The position numbers and the translations under genes are program-made. Below the pieces are notes generated by a model. The model had not been told where the DNA came from and ran no database searches. It saw only the letters and a list, made by a program, of their open reading frames with translations. From Clarireedia homoeocarpa (taxonomy: Eukaryota; Ascomycota; Leotiomycetes; Helotiales; Rutstroemiaceae), in contig LNKV01000013.1 in assembly GCA_001465935.1 (NCBI GenBank), positions 310,001 to 374,000 of the forward strand: a DNA stretch of 64,000 nucleotides, read 5' to 3'. Shown here one piece after another: positions 1-10,703 of the stretch (the first letter of the stretch is position 1; every line of letters begins with the position of its first letter).

Positions 1-274
1 TTTATCCAGTCGAGCGAAATCATGGGTGTATGCGGCCGAGTCGAGCAGTATCGCCACAAAGGAAGCAGTTTTGGAGAGACTAGAAGACGGAGAAGCTGCC
101 CTGGCAGATGCTCACCAGACAATTAGCGAATTCCAACTCCTCCTAGGGCAGGTTTTGCCACGGGATGCAGGTGCTCGTTCACAACCACTAGCGTATTTGA
201 GCCAAGAAAACATGTGGGCGACGTTAGACGGTAATCTTGGGGTTATTAAGAACGAAGATCCAGACATGGGCTAG
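1..274 (+). CDS. 3' end of an unidentified protein-coding gene (5' truncated by window edge)
   Basis: An open frame runs from the window edge to a TAG at 272-274. The first nine bases end in CAG after a pyrimidine-rich stretch, so the coding exon may begin at base 10 as the last exon of a gene lying mostly upstream. The visible residues include a helical, acidic stretch with LERLEDGEAAL and end with an acidic IKNEDPDMG tail. I recognise no domain; a C-terminal part of a fungal transcription factor is possible but only a guess. The following bases are AT-rich and contain no further coding sequence. Confidence 0.5.
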   Translation, partial: LSSRAKSWVYAAESSSIATKEAVLERLEDGEAALADAHQTISEFQLLLGQVLPRDAGARSQPLAYLSQENMWATLDGNLGVIKNEDPDMG

Positions 275-598
275 AAACTTGAGGGATTATTGTTTCTGGG
301 TATCTTTCTTGAACATCATCTGTTGGCATTATGGAATACTACACCGCACATAAGTATCCATTTTAAATACAAGCAGATATTGCGACACCAACCAACACAT
401 GAAGTGTTTTTATTAATTCGATGGTGTGATATTAAAATATAACCCCTCATTTATGCCCTATATACTAGGCATTAATTCTGACTTCAGCCACACTTAGCTA
501 AATGGCTTGTCTTCAAAAATATTGAAACTGAGTCACCCCGCCAATTTATTTTAAGATACAGGACGACGAGTTTGTGGTCCTTCGAAAACGTGCTCACA
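275..598. other. Intergenic region, tail-to-head
   Basis: AT-rich stretch holding the 3' end of the first gene and the promoter of the PheRS gene. No ORF of note, no tRNA-like boxes and no repeat were seen. Confidence 0.6.
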
Positions 599-2289
599 AT
601 GGCGACAACAACGGCGGTACAACAGGGCGACCTAGCCTCTGAAGTCCTCCAAGCACTTTCTAAGCAAGATCCAATCCTCTCTACGGAAGCATTCCCCTCG
701 GCGAAGTTTGCGGATCTTAAGAGTGCTCTAGACAGGTTAGGTTCAAGGTCAATGATTACATACAAGGCAATCGATCGAGAAGAGGCTATACTGGAGCCAG
801 AAGCGGAAGAGATTGCTTCCAATGGCAGTCATGAAGCTCGCGTCTTCGAGGCTTTGCGCCAGGCAGTGGACGGTCTCACTGTCTCGGAATTAGAAGCAGC
901 TGTTGGAGATAAAAATGTCGCCAAAGTTGGGCAGGGCAAGGCATTCAAGTCAAAATGGATTTCCAAAGGTAAAGAAGGTCGACTGGTAGCATCTGTAGGT
1001 TGTTTCCACACATTAAGTCAAAATACAATCTAAATTTTGCAGACGGATTCGATCCAGGACACAACCCGCGAACAACTTCAAGTCATTAGGGATACGCGCA
1101 CACACCCAGATGCGAAAGCAATGGCGGAACTTAAAAAGCGCAAGCTTGTGAAAATGCAAAAGGTCATAAGCTTCGAGATTTCGAAAGGGCCCAAGTTTGC
1201 TCTGGAGATGGTGAAGGAAGAGACAGATTTGACGGCCGATATGCTAGCTTCGTAGGTTTCACATGAGACTTTCTCGCTCAAAGTACTAACCAACATAGGG
1301 GAGCATGGAAGACAGCCGCCTTCAAACCGTATAATTTCAAAGCTCTAGGCGCAGACCAGAATTCTGGAGCTCTGCATCCGTTAAACAAAGTTCGACATGA
1401 ATTCCGTCAAATATTCTTTGAAATGGGATTCGAGGAGATGCCTACCAACCGCTTTGTCGAGACAGGCTTTTGGAACTTCGATGCACTTTTTGTGCCCCAG
1501 CAGCATCCAGCTCGAGATCTACAAGACACTTTCTATATTTCGGATCCTAAAACTGCCGACAAACCACATGCTGAATCGCAAGACGACAAAGCTGATTATG
1601 AGGCATATTGGAAGAACGTACAGGATGTCCATCAGGACGGAAAGTATGGATCAATCGGTTATAGATATCCCTGGGCCGAGGATGAGTCGTTACGGCTGGT
1701 CCTTAGAACTCACACTACTGCGGTCTCTACAGCAATGTTACATAAATTGGCGTCCCAGAAAGGACCAGACGGTCGACCACCCCCAGCCAGATATTTCTCG
1801 ATCGATCGTGTTTTCCGTAATGAGACTGTCGACGCTACGCATTTGGCCGAGTTTCATCAAGTAGAGGGTGTGATTGCAGATTATGGATTATCCCTTGGTG
1901 GCTTGATGGAATTTATGGAGATTTTCTTCAAGAAGATGGGTATCGAGGATCTCCGCTTCAAGCCAGCCTACAACCCATATACTGAACCTAGTATGGAGAT
2001 TTTTAGTTTCCATAAAGGATTGAATAAGCTTGTAGAGATTGGCAACAGTGGTATGTTCAGACCTGAGATGTTAGAGTCCATGGGTCTACCAAAAGATATG
2101 CGTGTCTTTGGCTGGGGCTTGAGTTTGGAGCGTCCAACAATGATTAAATACAAGGTGAGCGATTTCTCACTACTTCAGTCGTTTCAAACTAACTTTATTC
2201 AGGTCAACAATATTCGGGAATTGCTGGGTCACAAGGTAGATTTGGCGTTTATCGAAAGAAATCCTGCCGTCAGATTAGAAAAGACATAG
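599..2289 (+). CDS. FRS2: Cytosolic phenylalanyl-tRNA synthetase alpha subunit
   Basis: The alpha (catalytic) chain of the alpha2beta2 class II synthetase that charges tRNA-Phe in the cytosol. Four exons: 599-994, 1043-1251, 1299-2154, 2203-2289, giving about 515 aa, normal for fungal FRS2. The ATG at 599 is the first in frame. Residues 1-200 form the tRNA-binding winged-helix region. The catalytic core shows HPLNKVRHEFRQIF, class II motif 2 (FRNE with HLAEFHQVEG, about residues 374-392) and motif 3 (GWGLSLERP, about 473-481). All introns begin GT and end AG; intron 2 has a GTACTAAC branch site. The last intron is 48 nt with no in-frame stop, so a read-through model would wrongly add 16 residues. 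Family assignment is secure. Confidence 0.97.
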
Positions 2290-2599
2290 GTGAATTAGAT
2301 TCTGATCATGAGAATGAAAAGTTGTCCACCCATTTGACTGTTGCATAATTGGCAATATCGATATTAGTTTTAAGGACTATAAAACCAGCAGATATGACTG
2401 TGACTCGAATGTAAGAACTTTCGGTTTCCTGGAAGTCATTGTAGGACTTGACCGTCGAAAGAACAAATGTATAGCCACTACAGTAGAGATCCAAAGCTCG
2501 GCTAAATCTCGGTTGGTCGTACTAGACTGTTGAACTTCGACATCACTGCGCATTGCGCCGTTAAACCTCAACCTCTCTATAAATACATATACATCAACT
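2290..2599. promoter_or_regulatory. Intergenic region upstream of the G-patch gene
   Basis: About 310 bases between the PheRS stop and the next ATG. A TATAAATA-like stretch lies near 2578-2585, only about 20 bases before the ATG, so it is either a very short leader or part of the 5' UTR. Nothing else recognised. Confidence 0.4.
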
Positions 2600-3625
2600 A
2601 TGGCAGCAGACCTGGAATCAAAGTCGCCTAATGGAAATGACCCATCAAACCATAGAGAAGAAGAGGATGAGGAAGAAGACTATATGAACATGATAATCGT
2701 CGAGCCGACTAAAACCCGTGAGAAGGAAACCTACACGCAACGCCGACAGCGCATCCAGCGCGAATCCGAAGCCCGTGGACGCGTCAAATCCAAAGCCGAG
2801 CTGGCCGCCGAAGAAGCCGCGGCGCGCGATGCTGCATTATCGAAATCGATGCTGGAAGATCCCGAGGCAGCGGCGAAGAGCAAGGGATTGAAGATGATGG
2901 CGAAGATGGGATTCAAGCCAGGTGTTGCGCTAGGCAAGGAGGGCAATGAAAATGCAAGGCTGGAACCGCTGGTGGTGAGTGTGAAGGAGGGGAAGGGTGG
3001 GGTGGGGTTGGATGAGGAGAAGAAGAGGAAGTTTAGGGAGGAGGTGGAGAGGGAGGGGAAGAGAGTTAAGGCGGAGGAGGGGGAGTATAGGGAGAGGGTG
3101 AGAAGGGAGCGGGAGGAGGGGAGATTGGAGGGCATGGTGGGAGCTGCGATGAGAGTTGCTGAGAGGATGGATACGGAGAGGGAGGAGGAAGCTGTCTATA
3201 CGAATGGAGGTGATGAGGAGGTGAAGGGTGAAAAGAAACGCAAAATTTCGACGAAACCGTTGAAGAAGATTAATATCTTATGGAGAGGCTTAATTAGGAA
3301 ACGCGAAGAAAAGGAAAGGGATAGGAGGATGCGATATGATCTCCAACAAAGTCTATCACGCTTACCAACGTATGATGATGCTGACGAGGATAAAGATGAT
3401 AGGCGAGCACTAGGAAAAGACAAGATACAGTATACACTGGTCGAAGATCTGGAAGAGGAAGATCCTGAACTGGACGCCTTCAATGAGCTCGAGCCGGCCG
3501 AGAGACTACAAAAGCTCGTTGACTATCTAAGGGAGGAGTATCATTATTGCTTCTTTTGCAAATACAAATATCCGGACGAAAATATGGACGGGTGTCCAGG
3601 TACAACGGAAGAAGATCATGATTGA
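2600..3625 (+). CDS. G-patch domain protein with C-terminal DUF4187 (GPATCH11/CCDC75-like)
   Basis: Single exon, 341 aa, very rich in Glu, Lys and Arg. The G-patch lies at about residues 92-138, around GLKMMAKMGFKPGVALGK followed by a glycine-rich GKGGVGL. G-patch proteins activate DEAH helicases in splicing or ribosome maturation. The C-terminus (about 285-341) has the pattern LQKLVDYLREEYHYCFFCKY with a CxxC pair, matching the domain of the human GPATCH11 family. The middle is a highly charged probable helix. It converges on the PPR gene with about 115 bases between the stops. Nuclear location is inferred from the family. Confidence 0.88.
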   Translation: MAADLESKSPNGNDPSNHREEEDEEEDYMNMIIVEPTKTREKETYTQRRQRIQRESEARGRVKSKAELAAEEAAARDAALSKSMLEDPEAAAKSKGLKMMAKMGFKPGVALGKEGNENARLEPLVVSVKEGKGGVGLDEEKKRKFREEVEREGKRVKAEEGEYRERVRREREEGRLEGMVGAAMRVAERMDTEREEEAVYTNGGDEEVKGEKKRKISTKPLKKINILWRGLIRKREEKERDRRMRYDLQQSLSRLPTYDDADEDKDDRRALGKDKIQYTLVEDLEEEDPELDAFNELEPAERLQKLVDYLREEYHYCFFCKYKYPDENMDGCPGTTEEDHD

Positions 3626-3740
3626 GTAGACTGTTTACATTATGTATATTTCATACATTCATCTTTGATACCCAATGAAAAGTTTTGTTCTTTTTGAGAT
3701 GCCATCATATTATACATGTAGCGCTGAAAACGTTTCAGTC

Positions 3741-6531
3741 TTATTCCACAGAATCTCCATCAATAGTATTATACACGATCCATGGCACGCACTGAGGCGC
3801 GCCCATCTCGTTGGCTGCCTCGCGGGACATTGCAATAGTATCTGAGCGAGTGCCAGTTTCAGCCGCCATTCGTTTTCGTACAACAATATGCAGCAGGTCT
3901 GATAACAAAATCAAGTTTTCCTCCATTTGTGCTTTTCCTTGCAGGTCATCATAGACAATGCCTAAATCGGCTAGGGCAGCGATCCTCTGTTGCTTCAGCA
4001 ACTCGATAACTTTGGCTACATGTCGTACTCGCTCTTTCGTTGTATGATTCATGTTAAGTCGTCTCATTCTAGGGCTGGTCGCAGAACCAACACCTGTTAA
4101 CTGTAAAACAATACTGCGAACCGTATCTTCGGAGGGGTATGCTCCGAAGGCTCGTTGCATAGCACGAAGCGCCACAGCCATGGCTACTTGATCATCATCG
4201 AGACCAAAGCCCAAGACGACCAAATTATACAATTCCATGGGCATCTCACCTGTACCAGGATCCTTAGACAGCTTCGGTGCCCATTTCATCATCTCGGCAA
4301 ACAACTCTCTACAAGTGAAGTAGGACTTTGGATTGCGTAGGCCTCGACTGTAGCGCTGCTTCAGCCTAAGCCATAGAATTCTGAAAGTTTCAAAGTCTGG
4401 CTGAACGCCGCGGGAGACAAGAGAGGCATAAATCTGCCGCACTTCCATCATCTCATCCATAGTCCTCGCTGATTGGACCGAGAAAAGAATGTTCATAAAG
4501 GATGTATTTGGTAAGACTTGTGCCTTTCCAAGCGTGGTATAGAGGTCTAGCAGTTGGTCGTCCTTTTGCGCTTTTACATAATATTCCATGAGGACCGAGA
4601 AGGTCTCGATTGTTGCTGACGGGGTAAATGCTATCGGCTTGTGATCAAGTTTGTTAGGCCTTTGGACAGGTCGTAATGGGCTTTTCAAGTCTATAGCGTC
4701 CTTAGCTGCGCGGTTCCTAACAAATTCAAGTCTCGTGGCAATCATAGGCCACGCCATATCCTCGGCCAACTGCCGATTTAGAGGTTTGTTGGTCCGAAGC
4801 AATGCACCAATGAGCCCGTTAACATGTTTGGCATCAGGACGAATGGACCTTAAGCGCATCAACTCCAAAACACGGTGAGCTCCTTCAAGTTCGCCCTCCC
4901 CAATCAGCTTTTTCATCCATTTCCCAAAGAAAAATTTGTTGTTGAATTTTGGCGGAAGACGCCCCACGTCCTGGGACATTGACGAGTCATACTTTCGGGA
5001 AGAAATATCGTATGTAAGCATCATATCTGTAAAAACGGCCAATGCTTCGCGATAATTCCTGGATTTCAGAAAGAGTAATGCTATCGTGTCATAGTCACTC
5101 ATTTGCATATGGGAACCCATAATCTGGCGAAACTGGAGGTAGGACTTCCAAGCCCTTGAAGTGTCTGCTGCGGTTGACGGAACTAGACAGTTTTGTATGA
5201 CTGGTATAAGAATTCGAGCGGCCGTCGGATTTTCCGATCTATGGATGATTACTGAGGCAACCTTTTGCGACTCTTCGATATCCCCATTTTCAGCAAGCAT
5301 TCGAGCTCCTAGGTCCAAGTAATTATCGTAGTCACCATCTCCTTTAGGAAAGGTGTGCGCAGAACCCTTCCAAAGTCGAATCGCGCCTTCGGGGTTGCCC
5401 TCGATGAATAGAGCTTCAATATACACTAAAAGCTGTGATCCAGTAAGGTCTAAACCTGCTCTCTTCATATCCGTTCCAAGGCGCATCGCATGCGCCATCC
5501 GATCTATATTCAGAGGATTTGGTATCGTGGTATAATTCCACAGGAGGCCCCAAGCCGCAGGAGGAATATGTTCAGGATCCGACAAAAGAGTGCTTCGAGC
5601 CAAAGTATAATGTCGCCAGAGCCTGAACGTCTTCTTTTCAGAATACTTGAAGTTTTTGTGGTCCATGTCCTTTTTAACATCCTCCAAGATATTATTTAAC
5701 TGCATTATGCGGACACGGCCCTCTTGGGCCGCTTGGGGATAGTCAGAAGGGCGTATATAGAAGAACTCTGGGTTATTAAACTCCGCGTCATTGGAACGAG
5801 AAAAGGAATGGGTAGACTGCGGGGTGGGTGAGGATATCTGAAGAGAGCCCGAAAGAACTTTTGATTCGCCTGCCAATATGAGCGATTGTAAATCTATGTA
5901 GGCAGAAATCAAACCTACCTTTGTCGCTGGATTTTGAAAAGTAATCCATTATCTTCTGTTTGTCTCGACCAGACATCGGTCCAGGCTTGTTGATGAGTTT
6001 TTCCAATGTATGCACTTCCTCTTCAAGGCGCTCTATTCCTCTATCCATTGGATCTTGGTAGTCAGACTCCAAGTCCGGCATCTCAAATTCCCCATCTCCA
6101 TCGACGTCCTCTGCGGCTTCACCAATGTCATCCTTCAAGTGCTTCACTACATCCTGGAGATGCTCAATCAAATCTGCCTCTTCTGGATCCTCCTTGGCTT
6201 CGGTGCGGACGCCATCTGGAGTTTCGTCAAACCATCGAACAACAGGTAGCTCTTCCTGCGCAGTCTGCGACTGATCTGCCTGTGACTTTGGTGGCGGTTG
6301 CCTATGATTTCGGCTCTCCGACTGAAGTAGGCTACTTTGCGCCGTGAGGTTTCGGGAAAGTCGTGGGGCTCGTGAAAGTAATTGTAATTTAGCCCGACAT
6401 GAGTTGCATATGAACCCTCGAATGCTGGAAATCAGAAGGTTGTGTGGAGGCGGCATAGGTGTTGATGTTGCTGGCCTTGAAAATTTATGGTTCAGTTCTC
6501 TGGAAACTTTTTTTGAGGGGTGGGCATGCAT
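3741..6531 (-). CDS. Mitochondrial pentatricopeptide-repeat (PPR) protein
   Basis: Two exons, 6531 (or 6456) to 5919 and 5869 to 3741, joined across a 49-nt intron in phase 1. This gives 913 aa from the first ATG or 888 aa from the ATG at 6456. The downstream ATG starts MPPPHNLLISSIRGFICN, followed by many Arg and Ser, a good mitochondrial presequence, so I prefer it. The N-terminal third is acidic; from about residue 250 there are repeated helical units typical of fungal PPR proteins (for example GELEGAHRVLELMRLRSIRP and MMEVRQIYASLVSRGVQPDF). Such proteins usually bind organellar RNA and control its translation or processing; the specific target cannot be told. It shares a bidirectional promoter of 107-180 bases with ORC3. 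Confidence 0.85.
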
Positions 6532-6637
6532 GACTTCGCTTCACTATCGCGATAAAGTCACGACATGTGAAATTCACGACGCGTTCCCCTTTCCACCGTC
6601 AATTGATTACATTGCGTTCGGTCGTCAATTAATTAGA

Positions 6638-9088
6638 ATGTCAGTTCATGGAGATACAGCCAGTCATGCTGGCTTCGATGGAACAGATCATCAGGTAACT
6701 TTCTTATAAGGACCTGGCTATTTTGAATCAGCTAAATAAATCATAGGCGGCCTATATATTTGCACCCTCTAAAGCTCAGGATGACTTATCTGCGCAGCAT
6801 CCTAAGAAACGGAGAAAGACAGGGAGGACACCAACAAAAAGCGCCCAAGTCCATGAGAATATCGAAAAGTTCCAGCTTGCACCGTTGTTGAATGAAGAGG
6901 AACCCTCTGAACTTTCCAAGCTGCGGTTGAAACTTTTCAAGCAGTATTGGACAAGCACGGAAGGAAAGATTCAGGTAATAACAGCATCGTCAGTTCACAT
7001 ATTTCTGGATACTTGCTAATTGGTTCGGTCAGAGTATACTAAATGAAGCAAATGAAGGTACCCTGGATGAAGTCACTGCATTTATACATAATGAAGAGTA
7101 TGTGTACACAGTCACGATAACTGATCTGAGGCTAACGGTGATGAAAAAGGGGGACAGACAAAGTTCCTGCCGGGTTCATTGTGACTGGGCCGAACATCGC
7201 TTCGCAGGATCTACTGTTTGGACAATTGTCATCGAGACTTTCCACCGAGATCAATGGACCAGTTGTGACTCTAAGATCTGGAGAAGCTTCGAACCTCAAA
7301 ATGCTGCTAAAAAAACTTATAAGAGACATTACAAACCAGAAGGCTCATGACGAGGACGAGGTTGCTAATTTTTTAGAACAAGATGTAAGTCGATTGATCG
7401 CCTGCAAGGAAGCTGTGATACTGACTGATAAGGGGCGGAAACTTCTCAATTATGATCTTGAAGTAGCTCATGGCTATGTAAAAGCTTATGGGTGCAAGAG
7501 AGTAGTTGTTTCGTTTCAGGATAGTGAAGCTTTTGATTCTGGACTCCTTGCGGAAGTAATTTCACTCTTCAGGTAAGGAAATCCCCTGTGTACCTCAAAA
7601 GAGAATCTGACTTTATATACACAGCTCCTGGCTTGATCGCATCCCTTTTATTCTGCTCTTTGGAATCGCTACATCAGTCGAGCTATTCCAAGAAAGACTT
7701 CCTCGTGCTGCAAGCCGATCTCTTTATGGATCCCAGTTCGATGTTGAGCAAACGAGCTCGATTCTCGAGAAGATATTCCAGAAAGTTGTTGCTGGGCCGG
7801 ACACACCAATGAGGCTTGGTCCAAATCTTTTGTCCAGTTTAATGGAACGACAAAATGACCATGTTCAGAGTGTACCAGCGTTTATTGGTGCATTGAAGGT
7901 AAATCAACATTACATCCATGTAGCGGAAGATGCTGACAATGATAGTATGCATATATGTGCCATTTCTATGCTAATCCTCTCAGTATTTTATTGGGCATGA
8001 GAGAGGATTCTGCAATAAGAACCCTCCTTCAACCAGGCCACTTTGAAGCCATCAGAACGCTACCTTCCTTTCAAAAATATGTCGAAAAGCTTGTAGAAGC
8101 AGGTGAATTGAAGCGTTCAATGGAGCTCATAACTGAAAATGAAACTCTCGCTGAAGAAGTTGAGAATTTCATTCAGTCAAAAGATGAGACAATTCAAAAG
8201 TCTTTACGAGCTATGCAGATTATCATGAGTTCGCGAATCGAGGTTCCTGGAGCAATCGATCTTTATATGAAAGCCTCCACAGGATCATTCTTAGATTCAG
8301 AGACTTTGCATGCTATTATTGAGTCCTTGAAGCGTTCTACCCTTGAAGATTTCAGAGCAGCCACGCGGGAATTTAAAGTAGCTGCGGAGAATGGGAGACC
8401 TGAGCTGGATCTCGAGCCATGGGTCGGGGCTGAACCAGAATTCTATAAAGAAATCGTAGATATCTACGACAACGTTTCGACGCTAGCAGAATCAGAAGAA
8501 GGAAAGTCCATCCGTAGTAGCTACAGCATCCATAACAAAGCTCTACGAACCACAGTCATCTCGCAGAAAGTCCAGCTCAGCCAGGAAAAGTCCTCTCTCA
8601 CCAAACACGATAAAGAATACACGATTCTTGTCGACCGCTTGATAAAAGCTCTTCAAGACTTCGTTTCTCTTGAAAACTTACAAGATCTGTTTCTTTCCGA
8701 AATCTGGATCTACGACCTCAAATATCCATATCAGGATGCATTCATACCGAAGCCCCGCTTCGCGATCGAACGTGCTCTATCATCACCTCATGAATATCTT
8801 TCATGCGAATGTTGTGATCCAACCAAGGAAGGAGCATCAATGTCTCATCCTCCAACCGCAATCCTATATAAGCTTTTCCTAGAGGCTGGCACTCTAGTAA
8901 ATGTTTTTGATCTTTGGACGGCGTTTGTAGCAAACTTAGGCCCGGAATATGACGAAGGAGAGGATATGGAAAGACGGGCGTTGATGTTGTTTTATCACGG
9001 CTTGGCTGATTTGAAATTGCTGGGAATGGTGAAGCAGAGCAGGAAAAAGACGGATCACTTGACGAAAATGATATGGAAAGGATTATAA
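6638..9088 (+). CDS. ORC3: Origin recognition complex subunit 3
   Basis: Six exons: 6638-6694, 6747-6974, 7033-7097, 7150-7572, 7625-7898, 7946-9088; about 729 aa, close to other ORC3 proteins. ORC marks replication origins and helps load the MCM helicase. The AAA-like core starts with VPAGFIVTGPN near residue 122, and later KYAYMCHFYANPLS is typical of the family. The C-terminus ends in the winged-helix region with LKLLGMVKQSRKKTDHL and MIWKGL. Intron 3 ends at an AAG acceptor 14 bases after a CTAAC branch, chosen because it alone restores the frame. The first two exons encode a basic, poorly conserved tail (KKRRKTGR). Frame continuity and conserved core make the call firm. Confidence 0.95.
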
Positions 9089-9187
9089 GAGATATACAGG
9101 AAAGCCACTGTCTTCAATCAAGAGAAGGAAACTATGGTTAGAATGTAAAATACGTTTTGAAATTAATATCAATAGTAAAAAGAATGT

Positions 9188-9649
9188 CTAATACCACCTC
9201 GTCTTTTCGCGCATCATCTTTTCCTCTTCGTCTCTCCTCCACCTTTCCTCCCTAACTTTCCTTTCTATCTCCAACACACTCGGGACCTCCTCTTCTTCTC
9301 CGATAGGAGTATCACAGCCCCTCAGTCCAATGAACTTTCCCAATTTCCTCCTCTTCACTTCCAATCCTGCATGTCTGTTCCATCTTACAGGACATGGATA
9401 CATGGCGGTCCATGCACTAGGCGTGCGTTGATGGTAGAAATGTGCCATGTCGTCTAGTTCGTCTGAAGTGAGGAGCCAGAAACCGAGAAGCGTAGGTGGG
9501 AATGCGGGGTGGATTTGTCCGGTTGTGAGACATACGAGGGGGTGGAGGGGGAGGGCCATCGACTTGAGTTTGTCGGCTAGAGCTGGGTTGGTTTGCATGA
9601 GGCGGCCAGTGAAGGATAGTGTAGATTGTTTTGAATCAGAGTAACCCAT
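9188..9649 (-). CDS. Uncharacterised small fungal protein
   Basis: Single-exon frame of 153 aa starting MGYSDSKQSTLSFTG. The first 110 residues look globular and conserved in style, with hydrophobic Trp/Pro-rich segments such as PTLLGFWLLTSDELDD and AWTAMYPCPVRWNRH. The last 40 residues are a charged helix rich in Glu, Arg and Lys. There is no signal peptide or clear membrane segment and I recognise no family. It converges on ORC3, with 99 bases between stops. Real coding is supported by composition and a well-placed ATG, but splicing elsewhere cannot be excluded. Confidence 0.65.
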   Translation of the reverse strand: MGYSDSKQSTLSFTGRLMQTNPALADKLKSMALPLHPLVCLTTGQIHPAFPPTLLGFWLLTSDELDDMAHFYHQRTPSAWTAMYPCPVRWNRHAGLEVKRRKLGKFIGLRGCDTPIGEEEEVPSVLEIERKVREERWRRDEEEKMMREKTRWY

Positions 9650-10703
9650 TTTGTCTAGGCTGAGGGTTAAACAATAGGCGCTTGAGGATATTTTAGTGCT
9701 TTGCTTTGAGCGTTGGGCGGTGACTTGGTTGCTGGGCTGTGCTATGTCTATGCGTCTTAAGTGTTGTGACGTATAAATAAAGAGTGTATGAGCAGTAACT
9801 TAGATGCTAACGAGGGCTAGAGTGCTCTTAAAGTGAAAGTCTAGGTTCGCAGAGAATAAGCAATGGATATATGAGACAAGAGAGAGTATATTTAAAGCTG
9901 CCAGCAGCTAATTGATGAGCAGTCAAAAAGCACTATGAAACAAAGTAGAAAAATCAATGATACCAGATGAGGAAGGGAAGGGGATAGGAGGGGGAACAGA
10001 AGCTTTTTGTAGATACAACTTTCTATTGTCGAGAGGTTTTCTTTATATGTAGGAGGATGGAATTCTCACTGAAGAATAGATGTCTTTGGCACCGCTGCGA
10101 TACTGACTCTATTTTGGGACTTCCAGACAAAGGAGTTGGGCAGTGCTCTTTGAGAAATTGGACAACTGTTTGTCCATCACCGAATCGATTCCTTGTGAAA
10201 ATAAAGGACCGCTTGTTGAAAGCTATAGAACTATTTGTGCCACAGTGAAGATCCCGACAGTTCAATAGCACAGAAATTCTATCCAAATCCCAACTTTGCA
10301 ATTTGATATATGTTTCTGAGTAGCTGCTATCTTTCTGGTGTGTCGTCTTTTTCTGATATCGCGCGGCAAGTAAAGCACAAAGCATTTGCTTTGTCTGTAG
10401 TAACCTTAACCGTCTCGCCGTGTGGTTCATGTTTTAGCCACAGTGTTCCCACGACAAGCCACATCATTCGCCCCTTGTCCAAATTTAGGCTACATCTGAC
10501 GTCGTCTTAGCTTGGGTGGGTAGTGGGAGTGTTTGGAGCTCTGATTTTGATAGCTTAAGCAACCCAGCCATAACTGAAGAATCAAGAAGAACCACAAAGA
10601 TCTTACTGCCACGCTCTCTACCACTGAGCTGTCTCTTTAATATCTCTATCTTTATTCATCTTGTTCGGTGTTCTTTCGGTCCAGAACCAAAGTAAAGCTC
10701 AAG
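9650..10703. other. Divergent intergenic region between the small orphan and NPL4
   Basis: About 1.05 kb. The NPL4-proximal part (10600-10700) is pyrimidine-rich (CTCTACC, TCTCTTTAATATCTCTATC), like a fungal transcription start region. A 135-codon minus-strand frame at 10023-10430 has no recognisable domain and biased composition; I do not call it. No tRNA boxes seen. Confidence 0.5.

Noticed and set aside
10023..10430. 135-codon minus-strand frame between the small orphan and NPL4
   Set aside because: Composition is not coding-like and no homologous domain is recognised.
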